From UBA4246 sp045113695 (GTDB lineage: Bacteria > Bacillota > Clostridia > Christensenellales > Aristaeellaceae), in NCBI GenBank assembly GCA_045113695.1, contig JBGUJG010000102.1, positions 1 through 64,000 of the forward strand: a stretch of 64,000 nucleotides of DNA, written 5' to 3'. The notes beneath the pieces were generated by a model, which did no database searches, was not told the DNA's origin, and saw only the letters and a program-made list of their open reading frames with translations. Position numbers and translations under genes: made by a program. The stretch's first letter is position 1. Every line of letters begins with the position of its first letter. This document shows positions 27,594 to 36,900 of this stretch, in pieces.

Positions 27594-27828
27594 GGAGGGG
27601 CCACAGCCCCTCCATAATCAATCCGCAGCAGCGACATGTGCGGTGCGAGGATGAATTTTTGCGCAGCAGGAATAAACCCTGGGTAAGGAAACCAAATCAA
27701 CTCCTGCGGAGCAAAAATTCTTTCATTGCGCCTTTGCCGCCCGGGAGTCCCGAAGGGACGAGAGGCAAAGGCGAGGGGGTTAACGAAAGGGGGACGTGTC
27801 CCCCTTTCGGGGGCTGTGCAACAGCCCC
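27594..27828. repeat. Palindrome-rich intergenic block (five nested hairpins)
   Basis: This 235-base gene-free block holds, in order: GGAGGGGC/GCCCCTCC (27594-27613); 19-base arms GAATTTTTGC.../...GCAAAAATTC with three mismatches (27653-27671 and 27702-27720); CGCCTTTGCC/GGCAAAGGCG (27729-27773) with an inner GTCCC/GGGAC; a 12-base perfect stem CGAAAGGGGGAC/GTCCCCCTTTCG (27784-27809); and GGGGCTGT/ACAGCCCC (27810-27828) touching the dehydrogenase stop. The two nearest the stop could help end transcription, though a T-run is missing. The whole resembles a miniature repeat element or a structured RNA. No coding content seen. Confidence 0.6.
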
Positions 27829-29007
27829 TTACCGGCTCATCTCAAAGATAGCCAGCATGTCCGCCTCCCGGAGCAGCTTTGCCGAGCCCATGGCCCCGTT
27901 CACCCCGACGGCGCACTTGCGCGCCATCGTCCTCATATCCTCTTCCGTTGCGCTGACGCCCAGCTCGCGCAGGTTCGTCGGCATATGGATCCGGCGGAAG
28001 AAGACCTCCAGGGCTTCAATGCCGCGCAGGGCGGTTTCCTCATCCGTCCCGGCGGCCTCAACACCCATCACGTTCACGGCAAACCGCGTAAAGCGCGGCA
28101 GGCAGTCTCTGTACACATACCTGGCCCAGCTGCCCCAGATCGCCGCAAGCCCAGCCCCGTGCGCCACGTCATACAGGCCGCCCAGCTCGTGCTCCAGCTT
28201 GTGGGTCATCCAGTCTCCCCCGTCGTTCCCGCAGCCCGTCAGCCCGTTGTGCGACAGGCTGCCGGCCCACATCACTTCGGCCCGGGCATCGTAGTTTTGG
28301 GGATCCTCCGCGAGAATCTCCGCGTTTTTCATGACCGTACGCAGCAGGCCCTCCGCCAGGGCATCCGTGATCTCCATATTGCCGCCGTTGGTAAAATAGC
28401 GCTCCATGGTGTGCATCATGATGTCCGTGCAGCCGCAGGCCGTCTGGTAATCCGGCAGGGTCATGGTCAGCTCCGGGTTCATGATCGCGAACCTGGGCCG
28501 GCTGTAATCGCTGCTGTACCCGCGCTTGACCAGCCCTTCCTCTTTGGTGATGACGGAGGAATCGCTCATTTCGCTGCCGGTGGCGGCGATGGTCAGGATC
28601 ACGCCCAGCGGCAGGCAGGCGGACGCCTCCCGTTTGTAATCATAAAAATCCCAGACGTCCCCTTCGTTGGCAACGCCGTAGCCGATGGCCTTGGCCGAGT
28701 CGATGGCGCTGCCGCCGCCAACCGCCAGCAGAAAATCGACCCCTTCCTTCCTGCACAGTCCGATCCCCTCATACACCAGCCCCAGCCGCGGGTTGGGCAC
28801 CGCGCCGCCCAGGGTGACGTAAGGAATGCCTGCCTCCTCCAGGGTATCCGTTACGCGTTTGAGCAGCCCGGAACGGACCACGCTGCCGCCGCCGTAATGG
28901 ATCAGTACTTTTTTTCCGCCGAATTCCCGGATCAGTTCGGCGCATTTTGTTTCGGTTCCCCTGCCGAAGACCACCTTGGTCGGGGTATAGTAGTTGAATC
29001 CGTACAT
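27829..29007 (-). CDS. Iron-containing alcohol dehydrogenase (butanol dehydrogenase type)
   Basis: Seen: 392 residues. The N-terminal MYGFNYYTPTKVVFGRGTE is typical of the BdhA group; LAVGGGSAIDSAKAIGYG binds the nucleotide; metal ligands are in the regions GCTDIMMHTMERYF and DVAHGAGLAAIWGSW. Known members reduce aldehydes with NAD(P)H in fermentation. GGAGGG precedes the ATG. Stand-alone gene with a possible hairpin terminator directly after the stop. Substrate not determinable. Confidence 0.92.
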   Translation of the reverse strand: MYGFNYYTPTKVVFGRGTETKCAELIREFGGKKVLIHYGGGSVVRSGLLKRVTDTLEEAGIPYVTLGGAVPNPRLGLVYEGIGLCRKEGVDFLLAVGGGSAIDSAKAIGYGVANEGDVWDFYDYKREASACLPLGVILTIAATGSEMSDSSVITKEEGLVKRGYSSDYSRPRFAIMNPELTMTLPDYQTACGCTDIMMHTMERYFTNGGNMEITDALAEGLLRTVMKNAEILAEDPQNYDARAEVMWAGSLSHNGLTGCGNDGGDWMTHKLEHELGGLYDVAHGAGLAAIWGSWARYVYRDCLPRFTRFAVNVMGVEAAGTDEETALRGIEALEVFFRRIHMPTNLRELGVSATEEDMRTMARKCAVGVNGAMGSAKLLREADMLAIFEMSR

Positions 29008-29076
29008 GCCCTTTCCCTCCGTTCTGTGGTTGATGAAGCTGTCTTTTTCTGTTCCGCGCCGGCTCCCCGCCGGCCC

Positions 29077-29826
29077 TCATTCCTCCGCGCTGACGATCCG
29101 GAAGCCCGCTTCCTTCGCCATATCGATGCAGCGGCTGCTGCCCAGGTGCATCAGCCGGGTTCTGGCCGCCAGTTCCGGCGTCAGTACGGCCTGCAGCCGG
29201 GAAAGGGGCAGATGGACGCCGCCGGGAATATCCTGGTCCGTCGTTTCCATGTAGATCATGGCCACCTGATCATGGGTGCGCAGGAACGCTTCCAGCGCGT
29301 CGGTCGTGTGGCTGTCCGCCGAGTAAAAGACGCCGCCCCGCGGGGTTTCCAGCACAAAGGAAAAGCAGGTCATCCCCGGGGAATGAACGGTCCTTGCGTA
29401 GCGCAGGCTGCTGAAGGCCTGAAAAGCGGGCATCAGCGCCGGGTCCATCACTTCGTAATCCTCCTCCGCCACCCCGAAGAGGGACAGCAGCTGCCTGACC
29501 GACGCGGCATACGCTTCCTCCCCGGGCGGCAGCAGCATAAAGACCTTCGCGCCCAGCCGCTCGCGGCAGTACAGGACCGTCGTGCCCAAGGAGCCGCAGT
29601 GGTCGCTGTGCAGGTGGGAGACAGCGAAATACGCTTCCCTGATCCCATCGAGCACGCCCCTCGTCACGAGGCGCTCAAAAACCGACTCCCCGCAGTCCAG
29701 CAGGAGGAGCCTTTCTCCTTCTCTGACATAGGCCGAGGTGTTGCCCAGGGCAGGGTTGAAGGCCGCCCCCCTGCCCAGGAAGCGGAGGATCCCGCCGTCC
29801 TGCTGTGTCTGTCCGTTCTGATACAT
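29077..29826 (-). CDS. Metallo-beta-lactamase-fold hydrolase (RNase Z-like)
   Basis: Seen: 249 residues. Zinc motif HLHSDH at 71-76, an aspartate in FYSADSHTTDALE, and a C-terminal HLGSSRC histidine. The fold opening RFLGRGAAFNPALGNTSAYV is typical of RNase Z/PhnP-like proteins. It is shorter than RNase Z and lacks the arm region, so a small-molecule phosphodiesterase or lactonase activity is as likely. GGACGGAG precedes the start. Confidence 0.82.
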   Translation of the reverse strand: MYQNGQTQQDGGILRFLGRGAAFNPALGNTSAYVREGERLLLLDCGESVFERLVTRGVLDGIREAYFAVSHLHSDHCGSLGTTVLYCRERLGAKVFMLLPPGEEAYAASVRQLLSLFGVAEEDYEVMDPALMPAFQAFSSLRYARTVHSPGMTCFSFVLETPRGGVFYSADSHTTDALEAFLRTHDQVAMIYMETTDQDIPGGVHLPLSRLQAVLTPELAARTRLMHLGSSRCIDMAKEAGFRIVSAEE

Positions 29827-29889
29827 TTTTTTCTCCGTCCTTTGCTGTATTTGTTTTTGGTGTCATCCCCGTCGGCCGTCAGAACAGGG

Positions 29890-30726
29890 TCACTGCCCCG
29901 GACGCCCCGCGGGGGCCGTCAGTTCTTCCCGCGTCAGTTTCAGGATCGTTTTCAGCTGGGACAGGGCGGTCCGCGCGTAATACGGGTCGGCAGACGTAAC
30001 GTCAAAGCAGTAATTGCCGATTAGCTCCACCGGGTAATCCAGTTCGAACCGGTACCGGGCGGCCATCGCGTTGTACAGCACCTGCCCCCAGCGCTGGTGG
30101 TAGGACGAGGTCACGAGGGTGATTGCCCGGATCCCCTGCTGACGCAGGATCGCAAAGGTATTGACCGCGTTTTCAGCTGTGGTCAGCGCCTGCTCATCGG
30201 TAAAAACGCGCTCCGGCGCGATGCCGTGCGCCTGCACCAGATAGTCCTTCATCCGCCCGGCTTCCGTATGGCCATCCGGGTTGTTTCCCCCCGTCGCCCC
30301 GCCGGTGCAGACCAGGATCGATGCCGGGAAAGCCCTCGCCGCGGCGGCCGCGGCGTCGCAGCGGCCCCGGAGCTCCTCCGTCATTTCCCCGTTTCTGAGC
30401 TGGTAGCCCAGCACCACAAAGGCATGCCGGTCCCGTACCGGCAGCAGGGCGGGGTCGTCACGCCCAAAAAGGTACAGCCGGTAATCCGGGTCCAGGTAGA
30501 CCTTTTTCCAGTGCTCCGCCACGGCGGCTGCCACCCGGTCGTCCATCGCTTCCGTGTCCGCATCGATCCGCCTTACGCTTTCATATGCCTGAAGCAGGTC
30601 GGCAGACAGCTTCTCCCAGGTAACCGCCGGCTCCGGCTCCTGCGCACCCGGCAGTTCTTCCCCCAGGGCGGGGCAGATGATCAGCGCCAGGCAGACGAGC
30701 ATGCTGCATGCGGTTCTTATTTTCAC
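29890..30726 (-). CDS. Exported YdcF/SanA-like DUF218 protein
   Basis: Seen: 278 residues starting at GTG (GGGAGG seven bases upstream). A signal peptide (IRTACSMLVCLALIICPALGEE) precedes a DUF218 domain at about 95-250: FVVLGYQLRNG, ILVCTGGATGG, RVFTDEQALTTAENAVNTFAILR and LVTSSYHQRWG. Known DUF218 proteins (YdcF, SanA, ElyC) are linked to envelope and peptidoglycan traits; biochemical function is unclear. It lies divergently from the secreted peptidoglycan-binding protein, which fits an envelope role. Confidence 0.85.
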   Translation of the reverse strand: MKIRTACSMLVCLALIICPALGEELPGAQEPEPAVTWEKLSADLLQAYESVRRIDADTEAMDDRVAAAVAEHWKKVYLDPDYRLYLFGRDDPALLPVRDRHAFVVLGYQLRNGEMTEELRGRCDAAAAAARAFPASILVCTGGATGGNNPDGHTEAGRMKDYLVQAHGIAPERVFTDEQALTTAENAVNTFAILRQQGIRAITLVTSSYHQRWGQVLYNAMAARYRFELDYPVELIGNYCFDVTSADPYYARTALSQLKTILKLTREELTAPAGRPGQ

Positions 30727-30970
30727 GGACAGCCCTCCCGATCAGCATGATCCGCGGCGGTACCCGGTGTTCAGGTCCGGCACTGCCCGGAAGATCATCT
30801 CTCCATATGGAAAACGCAGCTGTACCTATTGATCCGCCCCTATTTTCTCACAGATCCGGGCGGCCGTCAACGATCAACTGGTTTTCCGGGCCAATTGTCA
30901 ACCGATTGATGACTTTTCCTGCCGATTCACAAAATATGGTGGATTTTTTCATGAAACCTTCATTTTTTTA

Positions 30971-30999
30971 TTGCATTTTTCCGAAAAAGAGTTTACAAT
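30971..30999 (+). promoter_or_regulatory. Promoter of the secreted peptidoglycan-binding protein
   Basis: TTGCAT (30971-30976), 17-base spacer, TACAAT (30994-30999). It leaves a leader of about 145 bases before the ATG at 31147; the rest of the 420-base divergent region shows no other clear signal. Confidence 0.6.
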
Positions 31000-31146
31000 A
31001 ATAATATCAAATGATGACATCTTCCGCGTCTCACCCGAACACCCATCGACCGACCCCACCTGGATGAAAAAAGACGGAGCCGACCGGCTTTTCCTGTTAT
31101 TCACCGGCGGAATATCCGGCGGTACCATGGAAAGGAGCAATCTCAC

Positions 31147-31611
31147 ATGAAAAAACGTGTCGTTCTGCTGGCTGTCCTTCTGACCGTGACCATCCTTCCG
31201 GCCACGTACGCAGGCAGCGCCAATGGGCTGCAGTGGTTCCCGATCACACCCGTCAGCACCGCTCCGTCGGCTCCCGTTACCCCGCCGTCGATCATGCCCG
31301 TTTATCCGTCCTATCCGTCCGTCCCCTCCGTCCCTTCCATTCCCAGGCCCTCTTCTTACTGGTACACAGGCAGTCTGGGCTCCCGGACGCTGAAGCGGAC
31401 CTATCCCATCATGACAGGCTCGGACGTAAGGACCCTCCAGACCATGCTCAACGCCCTGGGTTATTCCTGCGGGCGGGCCGACGGCAAATTCGGCGACAGG
31501 ACCAGGTCCGCCGTAATGGCCTTCCAGCGCAGGAACGGCCTGAAGGTGGACGGCATCGTCGGCCGCGCCACCAAATCGAGGCTGCTCTCCAGATACAGGG
31601 GCCGCCGCTGA
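31147..31611 (+). CDS. Secreted peptidoglycan-binding domain protein
   Basis: Seen: 154 residues. Signal peptide 1-22 (KKRVVLLAVLLTVTILPATYA), a Pro/Ser-rich linker at about 35-70 (SYPSVPSVPSIPRPSS), then one PG_binding_1 repeat at 88-150: SDVRTLQTMLNALGYSCGRADGKFGDRT and AVMAFQRRNGLKVDGIVG. No catalytic domain is present, so it probably binds or coats the wall, or targets a partner. AAGGAG lies nine bases upstream. One of the few plus-strand genes here. Confidence 0.9.
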   Translation: MKKRVVLLAVLLTVTILPATYAGSANGLQWFPITPVSTAPSAPVTPPSIMPVYPSYPSVPSVPSIPRPSSYWYTGSLGSRTLKRTYPIMTGSDVRTLQTMLNALGYSCGRADGKFGDRTRSAVMAFQRRNGLKVDGIVGRATKSRLLSRYRGRR

Positions 31612-31645
31612 GGGGATTCCCTTTCAGGGCTTTGATTTATCACGC

Positions 31646-31684
31646 ACGCCGGGACGGTAAAACCGCCCCGGCGTGATTTTTATG
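31646..31684 (+). terminator. Intrinsic terminator after the peptidoglycan-binding gene
   Basis: A 13-base stem (ACGCCGGGACGGT with ACCGCCCCGGCGT, one mismatch) and a short A-loop, followed by GATTTTT. It separates this gene from the convergent comM remnant. Confidence 0.8.
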
Positions 31685-31718
31685 CCGTTTCCGCCCGGAC
31701 ATGGTCGGACAGCAAACA

Positions 31719-32210
31719 TCATTTCCCCCAGTACTTCCCATCGAGCGTCCTGTACTGCACCGCCTCCAGGATATGCTGGGGCGCGATGTCCTCTTCCCCC
31801 GCCAGGTCGGCGATCGTCCGGGCCACCTTGACCACCCGGGTGTAGGCACGCATGGACAGGTGGAACCTGTCCACCGCCTTTAAAAGCACCTTACTGCAGG
31901 CGTCGTTCAGCGGGAACAGCTCGTGCACCGCGCTGCCGGTGGCCTGGGCGTTGCAGGTGATGGCCGTGCCGGAAAAGCGCTCCAGCTGGCGTTTCCGGGC
32001 CGCCTGCACGCGGGCGCGGACGGAAGCGCTGGACTCGCTCTCCCCCGCTTTGCTGATCTCGTCCACCGGGACGGCGTCCGTCTCGACCTGCAGGTCGATG
32101 CGGTCGAGCAGCGGGCCGGAGATCCGCTCCAGATACCGGCGGATTTCGTGCTCATTGCACCGGCAGGGGCGGACCCGGCTGCCGTAATATCCGCAGGGGC
32201 AGGGGTTCAT
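31719..32210 (-). pseudogene. comM: comM (YifB, Mg-chelatase-like ATPase) 3' remnant, cut by prophage
   Basis: Seen: 163 codons starting exactly at the ComM motif MNPCPCGYYG, then CNEHEIRRYLERISGPLLDRIDLQVE and the C-terminal Mg_chelatase_C region (RAYTRVVKVARTIADLAGEEDI). Intact ComM is about 500 residues, and this motif usually sits near residue 340. The sequence upstream of 32210 does not match ComM: the open frame runs on into foreign sequence. ComM is a hexameric helicase that helps branch migration in natural transformation. The insertion should abolish it unless excision restores it. The missing 5' part is expected right of the window. The motif breakpoint is seen; the mechanism is inferred. 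Confidence 0.9.
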
Positions 32211-32216
32211 CGGCAC
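32204..32216. other. Putative attachment-site junction (host/prophage border)
   Basis: ComM homology stops abruptly at the codons for MNPCPCG (32199-32210). This is the expected crossover for a large serine recombinase that targets comM. The exact core dinucleotide cannot be fixed without the other prophage end. Confidence 0.6.
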
Positions 32217-32258
32217 GTTTAATTCGATACTTCTCAACGCTTGCATCCAGCTCTTGTC

Positions 32259-32277
32259 CAATTTTCCGGGAAAATTG
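32259..32277. repeat. 19-base perfect palindrome near the prophage end
   Basis: CAATTTTCC, one G, GGAAAATTG. It sits 49 bases inside the element border and just after the SLOG gene stop, without a T-run. It may be a recombinase or regulator binding site. Confidence 0.5.
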
Positions 32278-32283
32278 TCCACC

Positions 32284-33702
32284 TTAGCTTTCGGCATTTT
32301 CACAAGATTCCCTGCCGCCATCTTCGTTAAAATCCTCGCTCTCAGCCTTTCTTGGCAGTTTCCGAAAGTCCTTATGCAGCACCCGGTATGCTGGATGATA
32401 GGCCTCCCGATACTGCTGGGAGTGGGATGGCAGCCAGTTCTCATCCAGCACTTTCTCGGCTGCGGCCTTCATGGCATCCGACCCGTCCAGCTTCACGCAG
32501 AAGTTGTAGACGTTCTGCCGGGTGAAGATCAGTGGCTTCTTCCTGGCTGACTCGATGAGCAGATAAGCGATATCCGCTTCAGTCATTCCCCTGGCCTTTG
32601 CCGCTCTCAGGTTCAGCCTGAACCACTGTGGGCTAACGCGCTCCGTCAGCGGCTCGTTCCCGTCGGGCTCCAATGCGCTCATCTCAGCATGGAGTCGCTC
32701 CAGCGCATCCTGCTCGGAGGTGATCAGATGCCCAACACCCAGCATCCCCTGGAACACCAGCTTGACCACATCCTCCTCCGTCATCAGCGGATACTTCTTC
32801 CGCTGGGCGTGGAGGATGCTTTTCATCTCCTCAGCGCACTTGATCATCTCCGCCAGTTCCGCTTGTACGAAACCATCGCGGATGAAGACGATGCGCGTTG
32901 GATGGCGAAGTCGCTTGATAGCCTGTGAGATCACCTGCTGAGCCCGCTGCCGGCTGAAGCCGAATTGGTCTCCGCAAGCCTGCAGCGTCTGCCTCTCCTG
33001 ATAGCGGAGATGCAGTATCTCCTGACTCTTCTCAGGCAACAAACTGATGATGTGCTCAAGCCCCTGCAGCTTGTCGAAGTTCAGTTCAGTATACTTGTCC
33101 TCTCCGAATACCCGCTCAAGCCCGATGTCGGTGATGATGTTCTCAGGATACTCAAGCGGTGGTGGCGGTTCCTCCTTGGGCTTACGCTCCTTCTTCGGGC
33201 GATTCTCATAGTCGGGGTTATTGGTCACAACCTCAACACCCTTGTTCTGGGCATAATCGATGGTATTCTTCGTGCCGCCGGGAGCACCGTTGTAGTACGC
33301 GATCACCCTGTTGCATCGGTCGACCATCCACTCGTTCCTCTGCTGGAACACCACATTATGGTAGTGGGAGCAGACGTTCACGACCAGGTCGGCGTTACGC
33401 AGGAGGTCTGTGTACTGTTGCTGCCATTCTGGGCTCCACCTGCTTGAGAAGCCCGGCCAGGGAGTGGCGGCGATCAGATGAAGCTCCGCATTTTCTTTCT
33501 TTTTGCGGAGGACAATCTGACCAGCCCAGATGTCTACGCCCATGGCGCAACCGGAAATAAACGTAGTATAGCCATCGGCGATGGCCTGGTCAATCTGTTC
33601 TTCCAGCCATCTCTGCACTTCTTCGGGAGGCTCGTCCAGTTTCTCCGGACGGTGGCCAGTGAAGCAGCAACGATGAAGACGCTTTTCAGGCTCGCTTGGC
33701 AC
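32284..33702 (-). CDS. SLOG (DUF1273/YpsA) - sigma region 4 - C-terminal domain fusion
   Basis: Seen: 472 residues in three parts. (1) About 10-165: a SLOG/Rossmann domain of the DUF1273/YpsA group (CFTGHRPEKL, FISGCAMGVDIWAGQIVL, RCNRVIAYYNGAPGGT). (2) About 200-285: a helix-turn-helix like sigma-70 region 4 (LPEKSQEILHLRYQ, FGFSRQRAQQVISQAIKRL). (3) About 300-472: a domain seen alone in clostridial proteins, with FQGMLGVGHLI and the closing YREAYHPAYRVL. SLOG domains bind nucleotides and occur in conflict systems; YpsA relatives affect cell division and phage-linked traits. The fusion suggests a ligand-controlled transcription factor. GTG start at 33702 fits GGGAGG eight bases upstream. Lies next to the attachment site. 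Confidence 0.8.
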   Translation of the reverse strand: MPSEPEKRLHRCCFTGHRPEKLDEPPEEVQRWLEEQIDQAIADGYTTFISGCAMGVDIWAGQIVLRKKKENAELHLIAATPWPGFSSRWSPEWQQQYTDLLRNADLVVNVCSHYHNVVFQQRNEWMVDRCNRVIAYYNGAPGGTKNTIDYAQNKGVEVVTNNPDYENRPKKERKPKEEPPPPLEYPENIITDIGLERVFGEDKYTELNFDKLQGLEHIISLLPEKSQEILHLRYQERQTLQACGDQFGFSRQRAQQVISQAIKRLRHPTRIVFIRDGFVQAELAEMIKCAEEMKSILHAQRKKYPLMTEEDVVKLVFQGMLGVGHLITSEQDALERLHAEMSALEPDGNEPLTERVSPQWFRLNLRAAKARGMTEADIAYLLIESARKKPLIFTRQNVYNFCVKLDGSDAMKAAAEKVLDENWLPSHSQQYREAYHPAYRVLHKDFRKLPRKAESEDFNEDGGRESCENAES

Positions 33703-33743
33703 ACCGCTCACCTCCCTATAAATCCAACTTATAGTATAGCATA

Positions 33744-33992
33744 CTATCGGTCATTTGTCCCATGTTTTTTCATCGTTTCTTGGCATTGTCTACAAATATC
33801 ACAATCTCTAATACGCGTCTCTCCAGTCTTAAGGTTGCCCGCAACGTCTTGTCGAAATCCTTCCTCATGTTTCTGTAGTACCTCTGGGCAAACACGTCCT
33901 ACATGGAAACGCAATGAAAATGCTATCAATTCATTATGCAAAGTATGTTTTCCGCAATTCAGTTGCCTTTCCAGAATGGAAAGCGTGCTCAT
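33744..33992 (-). CDS. Small hypothetical protein, doubtful
   Basis: An open frame of 82 codons (MSTLSILERQLNCGKHTLHN...) that overlaps the 3' end of the giant helicase gene by 59 bases. The sequence has protein-like composition, with cysteines in RVCPEV and CDICRQC. There is no good ribosome binding site, though an overlap with the preceding gene would allow coupling. No family recognised. Confidence 0.35.
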   Translation of the reverse strand: MSTLSILERQLNCGKHTLHNELIAFSLRFHVGRVCPEVLQKHEEGFRQDVAGNLKTGETRIRDCDICRQCQETMKKHGTNDR

Positions 33993-36900
33993 AGAATTTA
34001 TAGTTAGCCATTGAAACATATATCAATCTATTATCCAAATCCACTGCTACAGGTACAAGTTTCTCTCTTCCAGCCCGTTCTTGAGGTATAAACATTGCCT
34101 GCACTCTGGCGTCTGTATAGTCTTTGAGCTTGCCGGAATATGGCACAAGCTGATATGTGCCGGCAAGTGCGCCAGATACTCTTATTTGAAATGCCAATTC
34201 TCTTAATGGCGCAGGGACAAGGTTTACTTTTGCGCTTTCGCTTCCAACAGATTGAATGATTGATGTCTGACTGAAAACGTCGGGCTTCTCTGGATCCGCA
34301 CGCTGGGCTTCACGATGAATTTGAACATCAACAGCGCTATCTTCTGTTCTTATCTCATAGCGTTTCTCAGGGAGGCCATAAACATTTACGCTTTGGTGGC
34401 TTGTAGAGAACGCATTGTTCTCCAAATAATGAGAATCATCGAACATCAATTCTTCAAGATCTGGGGACAAGAACTCATTCCAAGCATCTGTGTTGTGAGC
34501 GAGTTGTTCTACTCGCTTTACCAGTCGCAAATTGGCGATATTCTCCGTTTCGTCATCCGGCATTACGATAAACAGGTAATCCCGGGCCCGGCTGATAGAT
34601 ACGTTAATTATATTACGCTTGTTCAAGAACATATCCTTGGAAGCGGAGATTGTGGGCGGTGTATTGAATACCGCAAATATGATGTCACACTCGTCTCCTT
34701 GAAATCCATGAATTGTTCCTACTTGGACATCAACTTCCTTTGGTAATGTCTCGGATGCCAGCAACTTATCAATCATATCCGCCTGGGCTCTGTACGGAGC
34801 TATAACTCCAATCTTAAACATACTATCAGGGTTGTTCTCTGCAATCGCCTTGGACAGATAGCAGACATACTCGAAAGTAAACAAAGCCGAATAGACCTGA
34901 TATGAACTACTATGCTGTAATCTCTTACACCGATAAATACTTTCATATTTGCTGACAGGGAATTTTATAATGTTCAGCGTTTCAACACCCAGGTCGTTCC
35001 CTACATTCAGAGGTCTCTGACTATCTGACTTACGGTAGTGCTGCAGTATACCTCCATATGCAAAGTTGCTAAAGATGTAACCAATATCAGGAATGCTCCT
35101 ATACTGAGTTGTCAGTAGTTCGACTTGATATTGATAAGGCACTGTTTTCGGTTCGGTGAAGGAATCCAATTTCACCATTGTGTAGATATTCTCATTCTTC
35201 CATAGATCAATCGATGTTATTGGCTCAATTTGGAACGGATCCCCAGCAATAATAAACTTTCTTGGCGTTTTCTTGTAGAGAGGAAATACAATATTTGCAA
35301 GCGGAATCATGGAAGCTTCATCAATAACGATATAGTCCCAGTTGAGACCGTGAAGAAAAACCCTTGATCCCTGAGGCATGAAGAAGTCATATGGAAATCT
35401 TGCAATCGTAGTTACAGTAACGTTACGACGTAGTTTACGAATGTCGAACGTCTTATCACGAAATACTGCACTTTGCTCTATTTCCTCATCACCAGTAGCG
35501 CCAAATCTCACCAGCCACTCATTGTAGCTGGTATCCTCTGAGACCTCCATTATTCTCCGCACAAGAACATCAGCAGATTTATTAGTGGGAGTTAAGACCA
35601 GCACCTTACAATCAGCACTGCTCTGCATCATTGGAATAAGAACATTCCTTGCGAGATGTGTGGTTTTGCCTGTTCCAGGAGGGCCAAAAACAAATTCGAT
35701 ATTCTCACAAAGATTGTTCTGCATATCAAAGTCATCAGAGAACCCACGCTCATTTCCTAATGCATCGAATTGCTTTCTAAGTTCTTCGAGAAGGAATACA
35801 GGGCTTTTGGCATCAATGGTAGCTGAAGTCACGGAAGACAGATCGATACCATCTATATCAGCACTGTTCTTCATTTTTACGCGAAGAGTATATGATTTGA
35901 TGTTTGCCACTTCAATAGCAATAGTCTTTGTCTTGTCTCTCATATGAAGAACTAATGGTATATCAGCCAAATCTTCCATGAATTGAGGAATATAGCGATC
36001 TGGATGCCTAAGTACCAACGTACGCATAGTACCAGGTTCTCTTTCTACTCGAGCAAAAGAAATAGATACTTCTTTGCTATTTGAATTTGCTTCACCGCTA
36101 TTGATGCATTCCAACTCCAGCAAAGCTCTAAACCAGCCATAGGAATACTTCTTAGATTCCATCGCTCTGGTCTGTAGCTCTTCAAAGTATGCTATTTTTT
36201 CAATTTCAGCCGCACTCTTCTGCTTTGCCTTCTCAATGCGCTTACTGTAATCAATCGGGGCTGGTGTTAGATCATCTTGATCCACGTCAGTCAACTCCTC
36301 CAAGGGTTGATCTTGAGGAGTTCCACTTGATGCTTTGTCTCTTGTCCTTCTGACGATGTCTCTTACGACCCGTGATGTTGGCTTATCCAGTTTCCTTCTT
36401 TTGTCGGCGGATGAAGAAGACTCATCACCATCGGATTGATCAACGAAATAATCTTCATCATCACTATCAGGATTGCCGTGTCCACTCGAACCGTCTGTGG
36501 TTTGCTGATGAGCTCCCGCATTAGCCCCCTGGGATTTTGACAATTCTTCTGCACGTTTCTGTGCTTCTTTTTGGCGTTTGAATTCCAGAAATTCCTCTAA
36601 ATCGTCCTCATCAATTCCCATCTCCCTGAGTCGATCTGCAAATTGGATTTTTTCCTTCTGAGCATCGGTTAGATTATCAGTATTATCCTCTTCCTCAGGC
36701 ACAGGAGTATCATATTCCATACCCAGCAGCTGGAATATTTCCTCTGATCCAGTACTATCAAGAGAATACTGGGGGGCCATTCGGTTAATTGATATATTCT
36801 GCGGTGAGGAGAAAGCACCTTCAGTATCAACAATCCATTTTTTAGTTTTTAGAGCAAGCGCCGTTTCAGACTCTTCGTAGTCGTACCGAAATTTATACCT

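Noticed and set aside
27594..27828. CRISPR array or insertion sequence
   Set aside because: Inverted and not direct repeats, no spacers and no transposase.
32211..32444. 5' extension of the comM remnant into the prophage
   Set aside because: The added residues do not resemble ComM and partly overlap the SLOG gene in another frame; it is only an open read-through.
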